The position numbers and the translations under genes are program-made. Under the pieces are notes generated by a model. The model was given only the letters and a program-made list of their open reading frames with translations. It was not told the origin of the DNA and did not search any database. Shown here one piece after another: positions 8,140 to 16,254 of a stretch of 48,359 nucleotides of DNA. Numbering within the stretch: the first letter of the stretch is position 1; each line of letters starts with the position of its first letter. Where the stretch lies: NCBI RefSeq assembly GCF_003725545.1, contig NZ_RJLN01000041.1:1-48359 (forward strand), given 5' to 3'. Source of the stretch: Micromonospora solifontis. Lineage in GTDB: Bacteria; Actinomycetota; Actinomycetes; Mycobacteriales; Micromonosporaceae.

Positions 8140-8985
8140 ATGTCCATCGCCGTCACCGGTGCCACCGGTCCGCTCGGCCGCCTGATCATCTCCTCGCTGC
8201 TCGACCGGGGCGTACCCGCCGACCAGATCACGGCGGTCGGCCGGAACATCGACCGGCTCGCCGAACTCGCCGGGCGCGGCGTGGCCACCCAGCGGGCCGA
8301 CTACGACGACCCCGGGTCGCTCCAGGCGGCCTTCGCGGGCGCCGAGAAGCTGATGTTCGTCTCCGGCAGCGAGGTCGGCAAGCGGGTGGTGCAGCACGGC
8401 AACGTGGTCACCGCCGCCAAGGAGGCCGGCGTCCGGCTGATCGTCTACACCAGCATCGCGCACGCGGACACCTCCAGCCTGGTGCTCGCCGCCGAACACA
8501 AGGCCACCGAGCAGCTGATCACGGATGCCGGGCTGCCGTACGTGTTCCTGCGCAACAGCTGGTACCTGGAGAACTACACCGGCCAGCTCCCGACGTACCT
8601 CCGGCACGGGGTGACGGGCGCGGCGGGTGACGGGCGGGTCAGCGCCGCCACCCGCGCCGACTACGCCGAGGCCGCCGCGGTGGTGCTCACCGCCGAGGGC
8701 CAGGCCGGCAGGGTGTACGAGCTGGGCGGCGCGCCCGTCACCATGACCGAGCTGGCCGCCGAGATCTCCCGGCAGGCCGGCCGGACCGTCTCCTACCTCG
8801 ACCTGCCCGTCGACAAGTACACCGAACTGCTGGTCACGGCCGGCCTGCCCGAGGGGTACGCGGCCATGCTCGCCGACGGCGACCGCGGTCTCGCCCAGGG
8901 CGAGCTGGAGGTCGGCGACGACCTGACCACCCTGCTCGGCCGCACCCCGACCACGCTCGCCGAGGCGATCCGCGCCGCGCTCTGA
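8140..8985 (+). CDS. NAD(P)H-binding NmrA/QorB-like quinone reductase
   Basis: The protein has 281 residues, an atypical short-chain dehydrogenase. The Rossmann glycine motif VTGATGPLGR is at residues 5-14. The sequence continues with AVGRNIDRLAEL for the cofactor ribose/phosphate side, the VYTSIAHADTSSLVLAAEHKATEQ region and the LRNSWYLENY motif of the NmrA/QOR2 group. Relatives reduce quinones with NADPH or act as redox sensors. The ATG at 8140 is preceded by AGGGAG and places the Rossmann strand at the N-terminus; an in-frame start 39 bases earlier lacks support. The divergent HxlR partner suggests induction by quinones or electrophiles. Confidence 0.88.
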   Translation: MSIAVTGATGPLGRLIISSLLDRGVPADQITAVGRNIDRLAELAGRGVATQRADYDDPGSLQAAFAGAEKLMFVSGSEVGKRVVQHGNVVTAAKEAGVRLIVYTSIAHADTSSLVLAAEHKATEQLITDAGLPYVFLRNSWYLENYTGQLPTYLRHGVTGAAGDGRVSAATRADYAEAAAVVLTAEGQAGRVYELGGAPVTMTELAAEISRQAGRTVSYLDLPVDKYTELLVTAGLPEGYAAMLADGDRGLAQGELEVGDDLTTLLGRTPTTLAEAIRAAL

Positions 8986-8998
8986 CGGCTCTCCCCGG

Positions 8999-9027
8999 CC
9001 GCCGTCCCGGACCAGCCGGGGCGGCGG
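8999..9027. terminator. Hairpin terminator between convergent genes
   Basis: A 12-bp stem (CCGCCGTCCCGG at 8999-9010 with CCGGGGCGGCGG at 9016-9027, one G-T pair) with a 5-base loop lies exactly between the convergent reductase and HAD genes. Confidence 0.8.
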
Positions 9028-9804
9028 TCAGCCGCGCTCGGCGCGCAGCTTCACCAGGTCGTCGACGAGGGCCTCCACATAGTCGGCCGTCTCCTCCCAG
9101 CGGGTCACCGGGATGCACTGGATGCCCATGGCCTTCACCGGGTAGTCGTTGCCGCCCACGTCGAGCCGGTCGCCGACGAAGAGCACGTTGTCCAGCTTCA
9201 GGTCCAGGCACTCCAGCAGCTTGCGCATGCCGTACGCCTTGTCCACACCCTTGCGGGTCACATCGATCGAGGTCGAGCCGCCGCCCCGCACCTCCAGGTC
9301 GGGCAGCTTCGCGGCGACCGCGTCCCGCAGCCGCTTCTTCCTGCTGCCGTCCGGGTCCCAGCCGTACTTCTCCGCCGGCGGGGCGGACTGGCCCAACGCG
9401 GAGAAGGTGATCTGGCTGCCCCGGTCCTCGATGATGTCACCCCAGGTCTTCGACTCCCAGAGACCGAGCGCCTGCGCCGACTCGGTGAGCGCCGCGACCA
9501 CCCGGGCCTTGTCCGCCTCGCTCAGATCCTCGGCGTAGACCTGCCGCCACCCGCCGTCCAGCCAGCGGTAGTAGCGGGTGCCGCAGGTCGGCATCAGGTG
9601 CAGCCGGCCGCGCTGCTCCTCGGTGAGGTCGAGGTGGGCCAGCACCTGCATCTCGAACTGCTCGAACCGGCCCCCGGAGATGATCAGCACATCCACCTCG
9701 GTGAGCAGGTGGCCGAGGAGTTCCGCCATCCGACGATCGATCCGGGACTTGGAAACCGCCAGGGTGTCGTCCAGGTCGAACGCCACCACTCGAAGATCGT
9801 TCAT
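9028..9804 (-). CDS. HAD-superfamily (IIB type) phosphatase
   Basis: The protein has 258 residues. HAD motif I is VVAFDLDDTLA (the nucleophile and acid/base Asp pair), motif II is LIISGGRFEQ, and the C-terminal GVDKAYGMRKLLE...VLFVGDRLDVGGNDYPVKAMG supplies motifs III and IV. The large cap between motifs II and III is typical of HAD-IIB sugar-phosphate phosphatases and phosphomannomutase-like proteins. Substrate is not determinable; sugar phosphates are likely. I start at the ATG at 9804, since the longer open frame upstream is not HAD-like. It is divergent from the membrane protein gene at 9945. Confidence 0.88.
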   Translation of the reverse strand: MNDLRVVAFDLDDTLAVSKSRIDRRMAELLGHLLTEVDVLIISGGRFEQFEMQVLAHLDLTEEQRGRLHLMPTCGTRYYRWLDGGWRQVYAEDLSEADKARVVAALTESAQALGLWESKTWGDIIEDRGSQITFSALGQSAPPAEKYGWDPDGSRKKRLRDAVAAKLPDLEVRGGGSTSIDVTRKGVDKAYGMRKLLECLDLKLDNVLFVGDRLDVGGNDYPVKAMGIQCIPVTRWEETADYVEALVDDLVKLRAERG

Positions 9805-9944
9805 CAAGTACCACCATGTCGTCGCGGGCAGGCCAGGACTTAGCAGGGTACCGACGGTGACCATCCGGCACCCGCGAGCCCCGATCGTCACGCTACGCAG
9901 TCCTCGAAGCAGGTTATCGCCTTCTCTCGGGTCAGCCCGCCGGA

Positions 9945-10949
9945 ATGCGCCCGGCGGCCGCATGGACGGAGATCGCCAGCCTCGCGGTACCGCTTCCGCT
10001 CGACGCGCTCCGGCCGGCCGGCGAGGCACCGCCGCGGGTCAGCGGTCTGACCGCTACCCGTGGCGGCCGGGCCGTCCGGACGAGCCAGGCTTCGACCGGA
10101 TCGCGCCTGCTGGTCATGGCCTCCTCACGCGACCTCCGCCACGGTGACGGCCCCCTTCAGGTCAGCTTCACCAGCGCGAGCCTGCTGTTCCTGGTCGGCG
10201 GTGACGGCGCGCTCCAGACGTGGCGGCTCGGCTTCTCGATCGAGCTGCCCCCGGCCTCCCGGGTCATCGTGAACCTCGAACACTCACCCGAGCTGTCGCT
10301 CCGGTGCCGGGTCGACTCGTCGGAATACCACTCCCTGGCGCAAGGCGTGGCGCAGGGGACGGTTCGGAAGATCGGGTTCTACCCGTCCGGCCGGGCGGAC
10401 ATGACCTACCTCTTCGGCCTGCACAGCGAGTCCCGCTTTCGCAGCCTGGCCATGCTGCCTTTCGCCGGCTCGGTGGGCCTCCTCGCCACCGGGCTCACGA
10501 TCGCGCTCATGTACGCGGGGTACACGGACATGGCCGCGGTCGCACTCGCGTTGGCGTTGGCGCCCCCGGCCCTCCAAGCGGCTCGACCCTCGACCGGGTT
10601 CTACCGCTCGGCCGACATCCACAGTCGAGGCCCGGCGGTCTGGATATTCGCGCTCTCGATGGCGGCATACGTTCCCACCACCCTGTTCGCCATCCTCACC
10701 TTGACCGACCTCAGCCACCTCCGCCGGCTCAGCCAGTCACTCTGCTATTCCCTCGGAGTGCTGCTCGGCCTGTTCGGGATCGGCATCCTCGTCGCGGTTC
10801 GGGAACAGGTTCTCCCCGCTCACTACTGCGACGTCTGCACGCACCGGCTCTTCTGGCGCCGTCGCAGTCGGCTCCACTGGGCCAGCAGGCGTACCGTGTG
10901 CCAGGGGTGCTTCGCGGACATCGAGGCCCGCGAGCAGGCGGAGGGCTGA
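9945..10949 (+). CDS. Membrane protein with C-terminal four-cysteine zinc-ribbon-like motif
   Basis: This protein of up to 334 residues is not recognised. The first 170 residues are soluble and beta-rich (LLFLVGGDGALQTWRLGFSI, RVIVNLEHS). Then come about four hydrophobic segments (FAGSVGLLATGLTIALM, AAVALALALAPPALQA, VWIFALSMAAYVPTTLFAIL, LCYSLGVLLGLFGIGILVAV), and finally a cytosolic tail CDVC...CQGC with basic residues between the pairs, which looks able to bind zinc. The start is uncertain; an ATG at 10117 is an alternative. It ends 4 bases before the inositol-monophosphatase-like gene, so the two are probably co-transcribed and functionally linked. Confidence 0.6.
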   Translation: MRPAAAWTEIASLAVPLPLDALRPAGEAPPRVSGLTATRGGRAVRTSQASTGSRLLVMASSRDLRHGDGPLQVSFTSASLLFLVGGDGALQTWRLGFSIELPPASRVIVNLEHSPELSLRCRVDSSEYHSLAQGVAQGTVRKIGFYPSGRADMTYLFGLHSESRFRSLAMLPFAGSVGLLATGLTIALMYAGYTDMAAVALALALAPPALQAARPSTGFYRSADIHSRGPAVWIFALSMAAYVPTTLFAILTLTDLSHLRRLSQSLCYSLGVLLGLFGIGILVAVREQVLPAHYCDVCTHRLFWRRRSRLHWASRRTVCQGCFADIEAREQAEG

Positions 10950-10953
10950 GCAG

Positions 10954-11796
10954 GTGGCGCAGGGACCGCTGTCGTTCGACATAGCCGCGGAGATCGCCGA
11001 GACGATCAGACCGGCCCTGGCAGACGCCGCCCGCACCGAATCGCTCGGCGAGATCACTCAGGACAAGGGTGGCGACCACACGGCACACCGGGTCGACGAT
11101 GTGGCCGAGCGCGTGCTGTTCGACGCCCTTGAGCGGCGGCGGTTCGCCGGATGCGTCTTCTCCGAGGAGGCCGGTCTCGTTCGGCTCGGCGACGAGCCGC
11201 GGATCGTCGTCTGCGACCCGTACTGCAACACCACCCTGACCTTCCACGGCGTCCGCGAATCGGCAGTGGCGGTGTACGAGTACAACCTCGCCGGGGATTT
11301 CCTGAGCGGCGCGATCGCGGACATCCAGATCCCGCGAGTGGTCTGGGCCACGACCCGCGAACGGACCCGCGTCACCGCGTTGAACGGCAGCACCCGTCCG
11401 TCCCCGGCGTCCTGCTCGAAGATCCCGCAACTGGACCAGGCCTTTCTCGTGGTCTCCCTGCTGAAGCGCCGCCGCCGGCAGAACCCGCCGCTGAAACTCC
11501 TCAGCGGGCCGAAGTTGCTCAGCACCATCGACGGAGCGATCGTCGCCGCACGGATCGCGGTGGGCGAGGTCGACGGATTCGTGGACCATCAGTTCGGGCA
11601 ACCGTCCTACGAGACACTGGCGTACGAGCTGGTCGTCCGCGCGGGCGGCGTGGTGACCGATCCCGCCGGGGCACCGATCGACTTCGGGGCGATCGTCCGT
11701 GGCCTCGGGCGTGGCGAGGTGGGCCGGCACCGGTTCGTCGCCTCAGCGAACCCGTCGCTGCACAGCGACGTGTTGGCACACCTGGCAGCCGACTGA
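10954..11796 (+). CDS. Inositol-monophosphatase-fold protein with altered metal site
   Basis: The protein has 280 residues. The fold is suggested by GGDHTAHRVDDVAERVLFDAL, FSEEAGLV (the Glu motif) and IVVCDPYCNTTLTF, the position of the normal DPIDGTTNF motif. The first Asp (about 88) is kept, but the second metal Asp is Cys91 and the Gly is Asn. The C-terminal WDxAAG motif is also lost (PSYETLAYELVVRAGG). With two metal ligands gone it may be inactive, use a different chemistry, or bind a ligand only. GTG start behind GGAGGG. It is tightly coupled to the membrane/zinc-ribbon gene upstream. Confidence 0.62.
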   Translation: MAQGPLSFDIAAEIAETIRPALADAARTESLGEITQDKGGDHTAHRVDDVAERVLFDALERRRFAGCVFSEEAGLVRLGDEPRIVVCDPYCNTTLTFHGVRESAVAVYEYNLAGDFLSGAIADIQIPRVVWATTRERTRVTALNGSTRPSPASCSKIPQLDQAFLVVSLLKRRRRQNPPLKLLSGPKLLSTIDGAIVAARIAVGEVDGFVDHQFGQPSYETLAYELVVRAGGVVTDPAGAPIDFGAIVRGLGRGEVGRHRFVASANPSLHSDVLAHLAAD

Positions 11797-11812
11797 CGGC
11801 CGGCCGCCCGGG

Positions 11813-12406
11813 TCAGAAGTCGATCCGCATGACCACACGGCGGGGCGTCGGGTGGCTGACCTCGACCAGGCCGGCGTCCGCGAAGACGCTCGGGCTGCCC
11901 ACGTACAACTCTCCCCAGGTGGCCTCCCGCCCGGGTGGCAGGACCAGCGGGTAGCCCTCCAGGGCGCGGGCGCCGCGGTCCCGGGCGAAGTCGACGGCGG
12001 CTCGGGCGAGTGCCCGGCTGACTCCCCGGCGCCGGTAGCCGACCCGGGTCACGAAGCAGGTCACCGCCCAGACACCCGGGTCGTCCCGGTCCTCGTCCCG
12101 GCCGGTCCACGGCACCCGGGTGAACCGGAGGCGCGGGTACGCGGTGCGCGGCTCGACCGCGCACCACCCGACCGGTTCGCCGTCCAGGTAGGCGACCAGC
12201 CCGCTGGTGGTGCCGGACTGCGGGTCCCCACAGTCGGTCTGGTCCCGCAGCCGCTCGGCCCGTGCCTCGACCGGCAGAGATTTCCAGTCCCGGTCGCGGA
12301 CCTTGAACCACTGGCACTGGCAGCGTGCGGCCTCACCGCGTCGGCCGAACACGGCCTGCAGGTCGTCCCAGCTCGCCTCGTTGGCCGGCACCACGGTGAT
12401 CGCCAT
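11813..12406 (-). CDS. GNAT-family N-acetyltransferase
   Basis: The protein has 197 residues. The acetyl-CoA loop is VGYRRRGVSRALARAAVDFA (Q/RxxGxG/A type, about residues 121-140), preceded by the beta-4 strand VWAVTCFVT. The N-terminal part contains the CQCQWFK motif common in a GNAT subgroup annotated as acetyltransferases of unknown substrate. Its ATG shares one base with the stop codon of the dehydratase/VOC gene upstream, so the two are translationally coupled. It converges on the preceding gene with only 16 bases between the stops. Confidence 0.85.
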   Translation of the reverse strand: MAITVVPANEASWDDLQAVFGRRGEAARCQCQWFKVRDRDWKSLPVEARAERLRDQTDCGDPQSGTTSGLVAYLDGEPVGWCAVEPRTAYPRLRFTRVPWTGRDEDRDDPGVWAVTCFVTRVGYRRRGVSRALARAAVDFARDRGARALEGYPLVLPPGREATWGELYVGSPSVFADAGLVEVSHPTPRRVVMRIDF

Positions 12407-13077
12407 CAGACCGCCTTCCCGCCGACCGTGCCGACGCAGGCCTCGTTGCCCTCCGGATCGGCCAGCACCCAGAACGAAGGAGCGTGCGCGTCGGTCACCA
12501 GACGGCCGCCGGCCGCGAGCGCCGCCGCGATCCGGGCCTCGGCCACGTCGTACGGGACCCAGACGTCGACATGCATCCGGTTGCGCTGCGGTCGCGGCGC
12601 GTCCATCCGCTGGAACCAGAATGCCGGCCCGCGCCCGTGCGGGTCGACCAGGTCCTCGGGGCTGCCCGCGCGGTACGCGTACCCGAGCAGGGCCCGCCAG
12701 AACGTGGTGACCGTGGGCAGGTCCAGCGCGTCGACGGTCACCTGCACGCTCTGCACGCCCGACGGCTCCCCGGGCACGCCCAGCTCACGCGCCACCGCCG
12801 AGATCGCGCGGGCCAGGTCCAGGTCCCGCCGGGTCAGCCCGTAGTGGTCGGCGGTCAACGTGACCAGGCGGACGAGCACCCCGTCGGAGCGCAGGTCGAC
12901 GTCGGGTCGGTGGTCGTCCGGGCCGGGCAGCTCACCGATCGCCCGGATCAGCCGCAGCCCGGCCGCGAACGACCCGGTACGGAACCAGGCGCACGCCCCC
13001 TCGCCCAGCACCCGCCAGTCCGCCACTCCGTCCGCCGCGTGGAACTGCTCGGCGGTGATCCGCTCGGTCAACGTCAC
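12406..13077 (-). CDS. Pterin-4a-carbinolamine dehydratase-like / VOC fusion protein
   Basis: The protein has 223 residues in two parts. Residues 1-100 resemble 4a-hydroxytetrahydrobiopterin dehydratase (DHRPDVDLRSDGVLVRL, GLTRRDLDLARAI), but the usual HH-P or HN-P motif reads H-R-P, so dehydratase activity is doubtful. Residues 105-223 form a vicinal-oxygen-chelate (glyoxalase-like) domain (VQSVQVTVDALDLPTVTTFWRALLGY, RMHVDVWV, FWVLADPEGNEACV) with the terminal Glu of VOC proteins. This fusion is common in actinobacteria; its reaction is unknown. It is co-transcribed with the GNAT gene and divergent from the methyltransferase. Confidence 0.78.
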   Translation of the reverse strand: MTLTERITAEQFHAADGVADWRVLGEGACAWFRTGSFAAGLRLIRAIGELPGPDDHRPDVDLRSDGVLVRLVTLTADHYGLTRRDLDLARAISAVARELGVPGEPSGVQSVQVTVDALDLPTVTTFWRALLGYAYRAGSPEDLVDPHGRGPAFWFQRMDAPRPQRNRMHVDVWVPYDVAEARIAAALAAGGRLVTDAHAPSFWVLADPEGNEACVGTVGGKAV

Positions 13078-13297
13078 TCCCCTCGTCGGTGCCGTTCAGT
13101 CTGCACCCGGTCACCGACACCTTCCGGCGTACCGGTGGGCCACCGTGACGCCGCGGGTAGTGCCGGTCCGGCCTGCGGCGCGGTCCGCCGGGGCACGCGA
13201 AGGTCCGGCCCGGCTGCTGGCGGCGGGCGCTCGCCGCCCGCCGTCGCCGGGAGGAAATCGGTCGACAGGGCCGATCGCCGCGGCCATCGTCGGGGGC

Positions 13298-14038
13298 ATG
13301 CTGAGTCAGGAGGAGATCTGGGACGCCGAGGCGGCCCAGCGATACGACACGCCCGGCACCGGTATGTTCGCGCCCGAGGTGCTGGGGCCGACCGTGGCGC
13401 GCCTCGCCGCGCTCGCCGGGGACGGGCGGGCCCTCGAGTTCGCCATCGGGACCGGCCGGGTGGCCGTGCCGCTCGCCGAGCGGGGCGTACCGGTCACCGG
13501 CATCGAGTTGTCCCGCGCGATGGTCGACAGGCTGCGGAGCAAGGTGGACGAGGCGGCCATCCCCGTGCTGGTCGGGGACATGACCGCCACCGTCGCCCCC
13601 GGCAGGTATTCGCTCGTCTACCTCGTCTACAACACCATCTCCAACCTGCAGACGCAGGCGGAGCAGGTGGAATGCTTCCGCAACGCGGCCCGCCACCTCA
13701 CCCCGGGCGGGCGGTTCGTGATCGAACTCTGGGTACCGGAGCTGCGCAAGCTACCGCCGGGCCAGCAGGCCACCGTCTGGCACGCGGAGCCCGGCTACCT
13801 CGGCCTGGACACCTACGACGTGCTGCACCAACACGTCGTGTCCCATCATTTCCATTTCGGCGAGGGGACCGAGGCGCGGCTGTTCCGCAGCCCGCACCGC
13901 TACATCTGGCCGGCTGAACTGGACCTGATGGCGCAACTGGCCGGGTTCGAGTTGGAGTCCCGGCACGCCGACTGGTCCGGCGGCGAGTTCACCGCCGACT
14001 CCCGCTCCCACGTCTCGGTCTACCGCCGGCCGGAGTGA
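13298..14038 (+). CDS. Class I SAM-dependent methyltransferase
   Basis: The protein has 246 residues. Motif I is ALEFAIGTGRVAVPLAERG (about 47-65, with the usual GxGxG relaxed to AIGTGR), the acidic end of strand two is GIELSRAMVDRL, and motif III/post-I is LVGDMTA then YSLVYLVYNTISNLQTQAEQ. The C-terminal IWPAELDLMAQLAGFELESR matches the small-molecule methyltransferase group related to UbiE/Methyltransf_25. Substrate unknown. The ATG at 13298 is chosen because the family homology begins a few residues later, while the upstream open frame is intergenic drift. Confidence 0.87.
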   Translation: MLSQEEIWDAEAAQRYDTPGTGMFAPEVLGPTVARLAALAGDGRALEFAIGTGRVAVPLAERGVPVTGIELSRAMVDRLRSKVDEAAIPVLVGDMTATVAPGRYSLVYLVYNTISNLQTQAEQVECFRNAARHLTPGGRFVIELWVPELRKLPPGQQATVWHAEPGYLGLDTYDVLHQHVVSHHFHFGEGTEARLFRSPHRYIWPAELDLMAQLAGFELESRHADWSGGEFTADSRSHVSVYRRPE

Positions 14039-14060
14039 CCCCGGTCGGCTGGCGCCGGCG

Positions 14061-14099
14061 CCCCGGCAGGATTCGAACCGGCGACACTCGGTCGAGGAA
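14061..14099 (-). repeat. Degenerate tRNA-Arg(CCT) 3' half, possible attachment-site remnant
   Basis: Thirty-five of 39 bases match the 3' half of the intact tRNA-Arg at 27056-27094, from the anticodon loop through the T-arm to the acceptor stem, in the same orientation. The exact core CCCCGGCAGGATTCGAACC is shared. No D-arm or 5' acceptor strand precedes it, so it is not a functional tRNA. It fits the distal direct repeat left by an element integrated at the tRNA 3' end. Confidence 0.7.
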
Positions 14100-14188
14100 G
14101 TCTGGACACCGCGCCGGACCCGGGCGGCGCAGGCGCCGGCACGCCTCGGCCACCGCCCAGGGCCGCTGGCCGGCGTACCGCGGGCGGC

Positions 14189-14779
14189 TCAGCGTCCCGG
14201 CACCGGGGCCGGTCGAGGTGGTCCCGACGGCGCGGTGGCCGGGGCGCGCCACCAGCGGCGCGACGCCAGCGCGGCCAGCCCGGCGCCGGCGGCGTTGAGC
14301 AGTACGTCGTCCACCGAGGACACCCGGTCCAGCCGCAGGACGTACTGTGCGGCCTCGACCAGCATCGAGCAGCCCGCCGCGAGCGCCAGGATCCGCGGCA
14401 CCGACGCCAACGCCGCGAACCGCACCGGGGCGAGGAACCCCAGCGTCGCGAACACCAGTAGGTTGCCGATGACCTGGAGCGTCACCGTCAGCGGCCCGGC
14501 GGCGAGGATCGTGAGCAGGTCCCGCAGCGGTACCAGGCTCACCCGACCGGGGACGTTGCCCGCCCGGTCGCCCGGCAACATGATCATCCACACCCACGGC
14601 ACCGTCCCGTAGACGATGCCGACGTCGGCCAGCGACATCCGCCATGCCGCAGTGGTGCCGGTGGCACTGCGACGGTGCGCCAGCGCCCAGACCGCCAGCG
14701 CGGCCAACGGCAGTGCGGCCACCGTGATGAGCGCCACGCCGTTGAACGTACCCAGCCAGCCGTGCCACCCCCGGACCAT
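14189..14779 (-). CDS. VanZ-like membrane protein
   Basis: The protein has 196 residues with about five hydrophobic segments. The family features are LVPLRDLLTI, QVIGNLLVFATLGFLAP and ILALAAGCSMLVEAAQYVLRLDRVSSVDDVLLNAAGA, the conserved Glu-Gln and DDVLLN region of VanZ proteins. Family members have been linked to low-level glycopeptide (teicoplanin) resistance and are also common as unassigned envelope proteins in actinomycetes. It stands alone just inside the proposed left edge of the island. The ATG at 14779 begins a hydrophobic N-terminus, as expected. Confidence 0.85.
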   Translation of the reverse strand: MVRGWHGWLGTFNGVALITVAALPLAALAVWALAHRRSATGTTAAWRMSLADVGIVYGTVPWVWMIMLPGDRAGNVPGRVSLVPLRDLLTILAAGPLTVTLQVIGNLLVFATLGFLAPVRFAALASVPRILALAAGCSMLVEAAQYVLRLDRVSSVDDVLLNAAGAGLAALASRRWWRAPATAPSGPPRPAPVPGR

Positions 14780-15056
14780 GCCACCCCCGCTCCCGTCCGA
14801 TCGCGAAATCTACCCCGGCCCGGGCGGTCGTGATGGTCCGCCCTGCTCTCGGCAGCCCTGGAAGCGATCGGGCAGGAAGCGGGCACGGAAGCCCCGGAAA
14901 CCGGCGCGGTAATCGGTGATCTGGTGCCCCCGGGGTGACCCGCAGAGCATCCGCGACAATATCTGACCTGCGGAAACGCGCCCGGGCGGAGATCGAATAC
15001 CGGTACGGGCTGCCCCCGAAGTAGCTTGCCCGGCAGCTCACGGCTTACGGTGCTGC
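14780..15056. other. Intergenic region before the transposase remnant
   Basis: A 29-codon open frame at 14935-15024 (plus strand, ending in EIEYRYGLPPK) is the only reading I could find here and has no recognisable family or clear ribosome binding site. Otherwise I see nothing definite. Confidence 0.4.
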
Positions 15057-15668
15057 GGTTTCGACGGGCACGTGTTCGTCCAACCCTGGCCCGCCGGCCC
15101 CGGCGACAAACGCCGCGACCACACCATCTTCTACCAGTACAAGGCGGATCGGGCCCGACGCACCCTGCGGGGGATCGACCAGCAGATCACCAAGGCCGAG
15201 AACGCCGACGCCGGCAAAACAGCGGTCAAGCGGAACCGGTACGTACGCCTGACCGGCGCGACCAAGAGCGTGAACCGGGCCCTGGAGGCCAAGAACCGGG
15301 CCCTCGCCGGCATCAAGGGCTACATCACCAACCTCCCGAACCCGGACCCGCAGCAGGTGATCGGCGCCTACAGCCGGCTGCTCCAGGTCGAGAAGTCCTT
15401 CCGGATGCCCAAGACCGACCTGGCCGCCCGGCCGATCTACCACCACACCCGCGAATCGATCGAAGCGCACCTGACCATCGTGTTCGCCGCCCTCGCCGTA
15501 TCCCGCTGGATCGAGCACACCACCGGCTGGACCATCAAACGCTTCGTCACCACCGCCCGCCGCTACCGCACCATCCAAATCCAAGCCGGCGACCACACCA
15601 TCACCGCAGCCGATCCCATACCCGCCGAACTCCAAGCCGCCCTCGACCTCATCCACGGCACGCACTAA
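15057..15668 (+). pseudogene. IS1634-family transposase, C-terminal half
   Basis: About 200 residues of an IS4-superfamily (IS1634 group) transposase lacking the N-terminal half. Recognisable parts are GHVFVQPWPAGPGDKRRDHTI, FYQYKADRARRTLRGIDQQI, the YSRLLQVEKSFRMPKTDLAARPI region containing the YREK-like catalytic Glu, and HTRESIEAHLTIVFAALAVSRWIE. The frame opens in the middle of the protein with no plausible start. Its stop codon lies inside a repeat shared with the oppositely oriented N-terminal half. Non-functional on its own. Confidence 0.82.
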
Positions 15669-16107
15669 ATGAGCCAACTCGGGTCCAACACCCGCACCGA
15701 GTCGAGCTTGCTGGTCGGTTCAATGATCCTGGCCAGCACCAACGCCTTGAACACCTCGTCCTGCTCGGCCGCCACGGCGAACCCCAGGACGTCGTACCCA
15801 CGGCCCAAAGCATCCAACAGGTGCCCGGCCCTCGTGGACGTGATCGGCAACGGGTCACCCCCGTTGGCCGGGCTGCTCGGCAGACGCAGATCCAACTCGC
15901 CCTGCCCCGCGGCCATCCGCTGCCGAGCCACCGCATTCAACAGTTCCAGGTCCGCATCCGTGTGCGCGGACCCGCTGTGCTCGATGTCCCGCGAGCCCCG
16001 CCGCTGGGAGTGCACGATCTGCACCGCCCGCGCCCCGGACGCCGTCTTCACCGTCCGCACGTACGCCACAGCCGACACGATAGAACCCGACCCATTTAGC
16101 GCGTGCC
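15657..16107. mobile_element. 451-bp unit bounded by 19-bp inverted repeats (IS1634-derived)
   Basis: GGCACGCACTAAATGAGCC at 15657-15675 and the complement of GGCACGCGCTAAATGGGTC at 16089-16107 form an imperfect inverted repeat (16 of 19). The segment between contains only the transposase N-terminal half. A further partial copy of the inner end (GAGCCAAGTCGGGTC) lies near 16165. This looks like an internally deleted element or the product of an inversion between element ends. Confidence 0.6.
15665..16078 (-). pseudogene. IS1634-family transposase, N-terminal half
   Basis: A 137-residue fragment beginning with the typical VAYVRTVKTASGARAVQIVH and SQRRGSRDIEHSGSAH of this transposase group and continuing through DLELLNAVARQRMAAGQGELDL and ITSTRAGHLLDALGRGYDVLGF to LARIIEPTSKLDSVRVLDPSWLI, then a stop inside the terminal repeat. 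The catalytic domain is missing. Its matching C-terminal half lies next to it on the other strand. Confidence 0.82.
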
Positions 16108-16254
16108 TACCGACACAACACCCCAGGTCACAGCCTCGCAGACCCCAGAATCAGCCGACCGTGAGCCAAGTCGGGTCTCACGACCACCAACGATGGACAA
16201 AACGGTCCAGCCGAAACGGTCAGGAAGGGAGCAAAAGCCTCTGACGGATCGAGG

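Noticed and set aside
14041..14130. A second complete tRNA gene
   Set aside because: The T-arm and 3' side match tRNA-Arg, but no D-arm or 5' acceptor strand is present, so it is a fragment.
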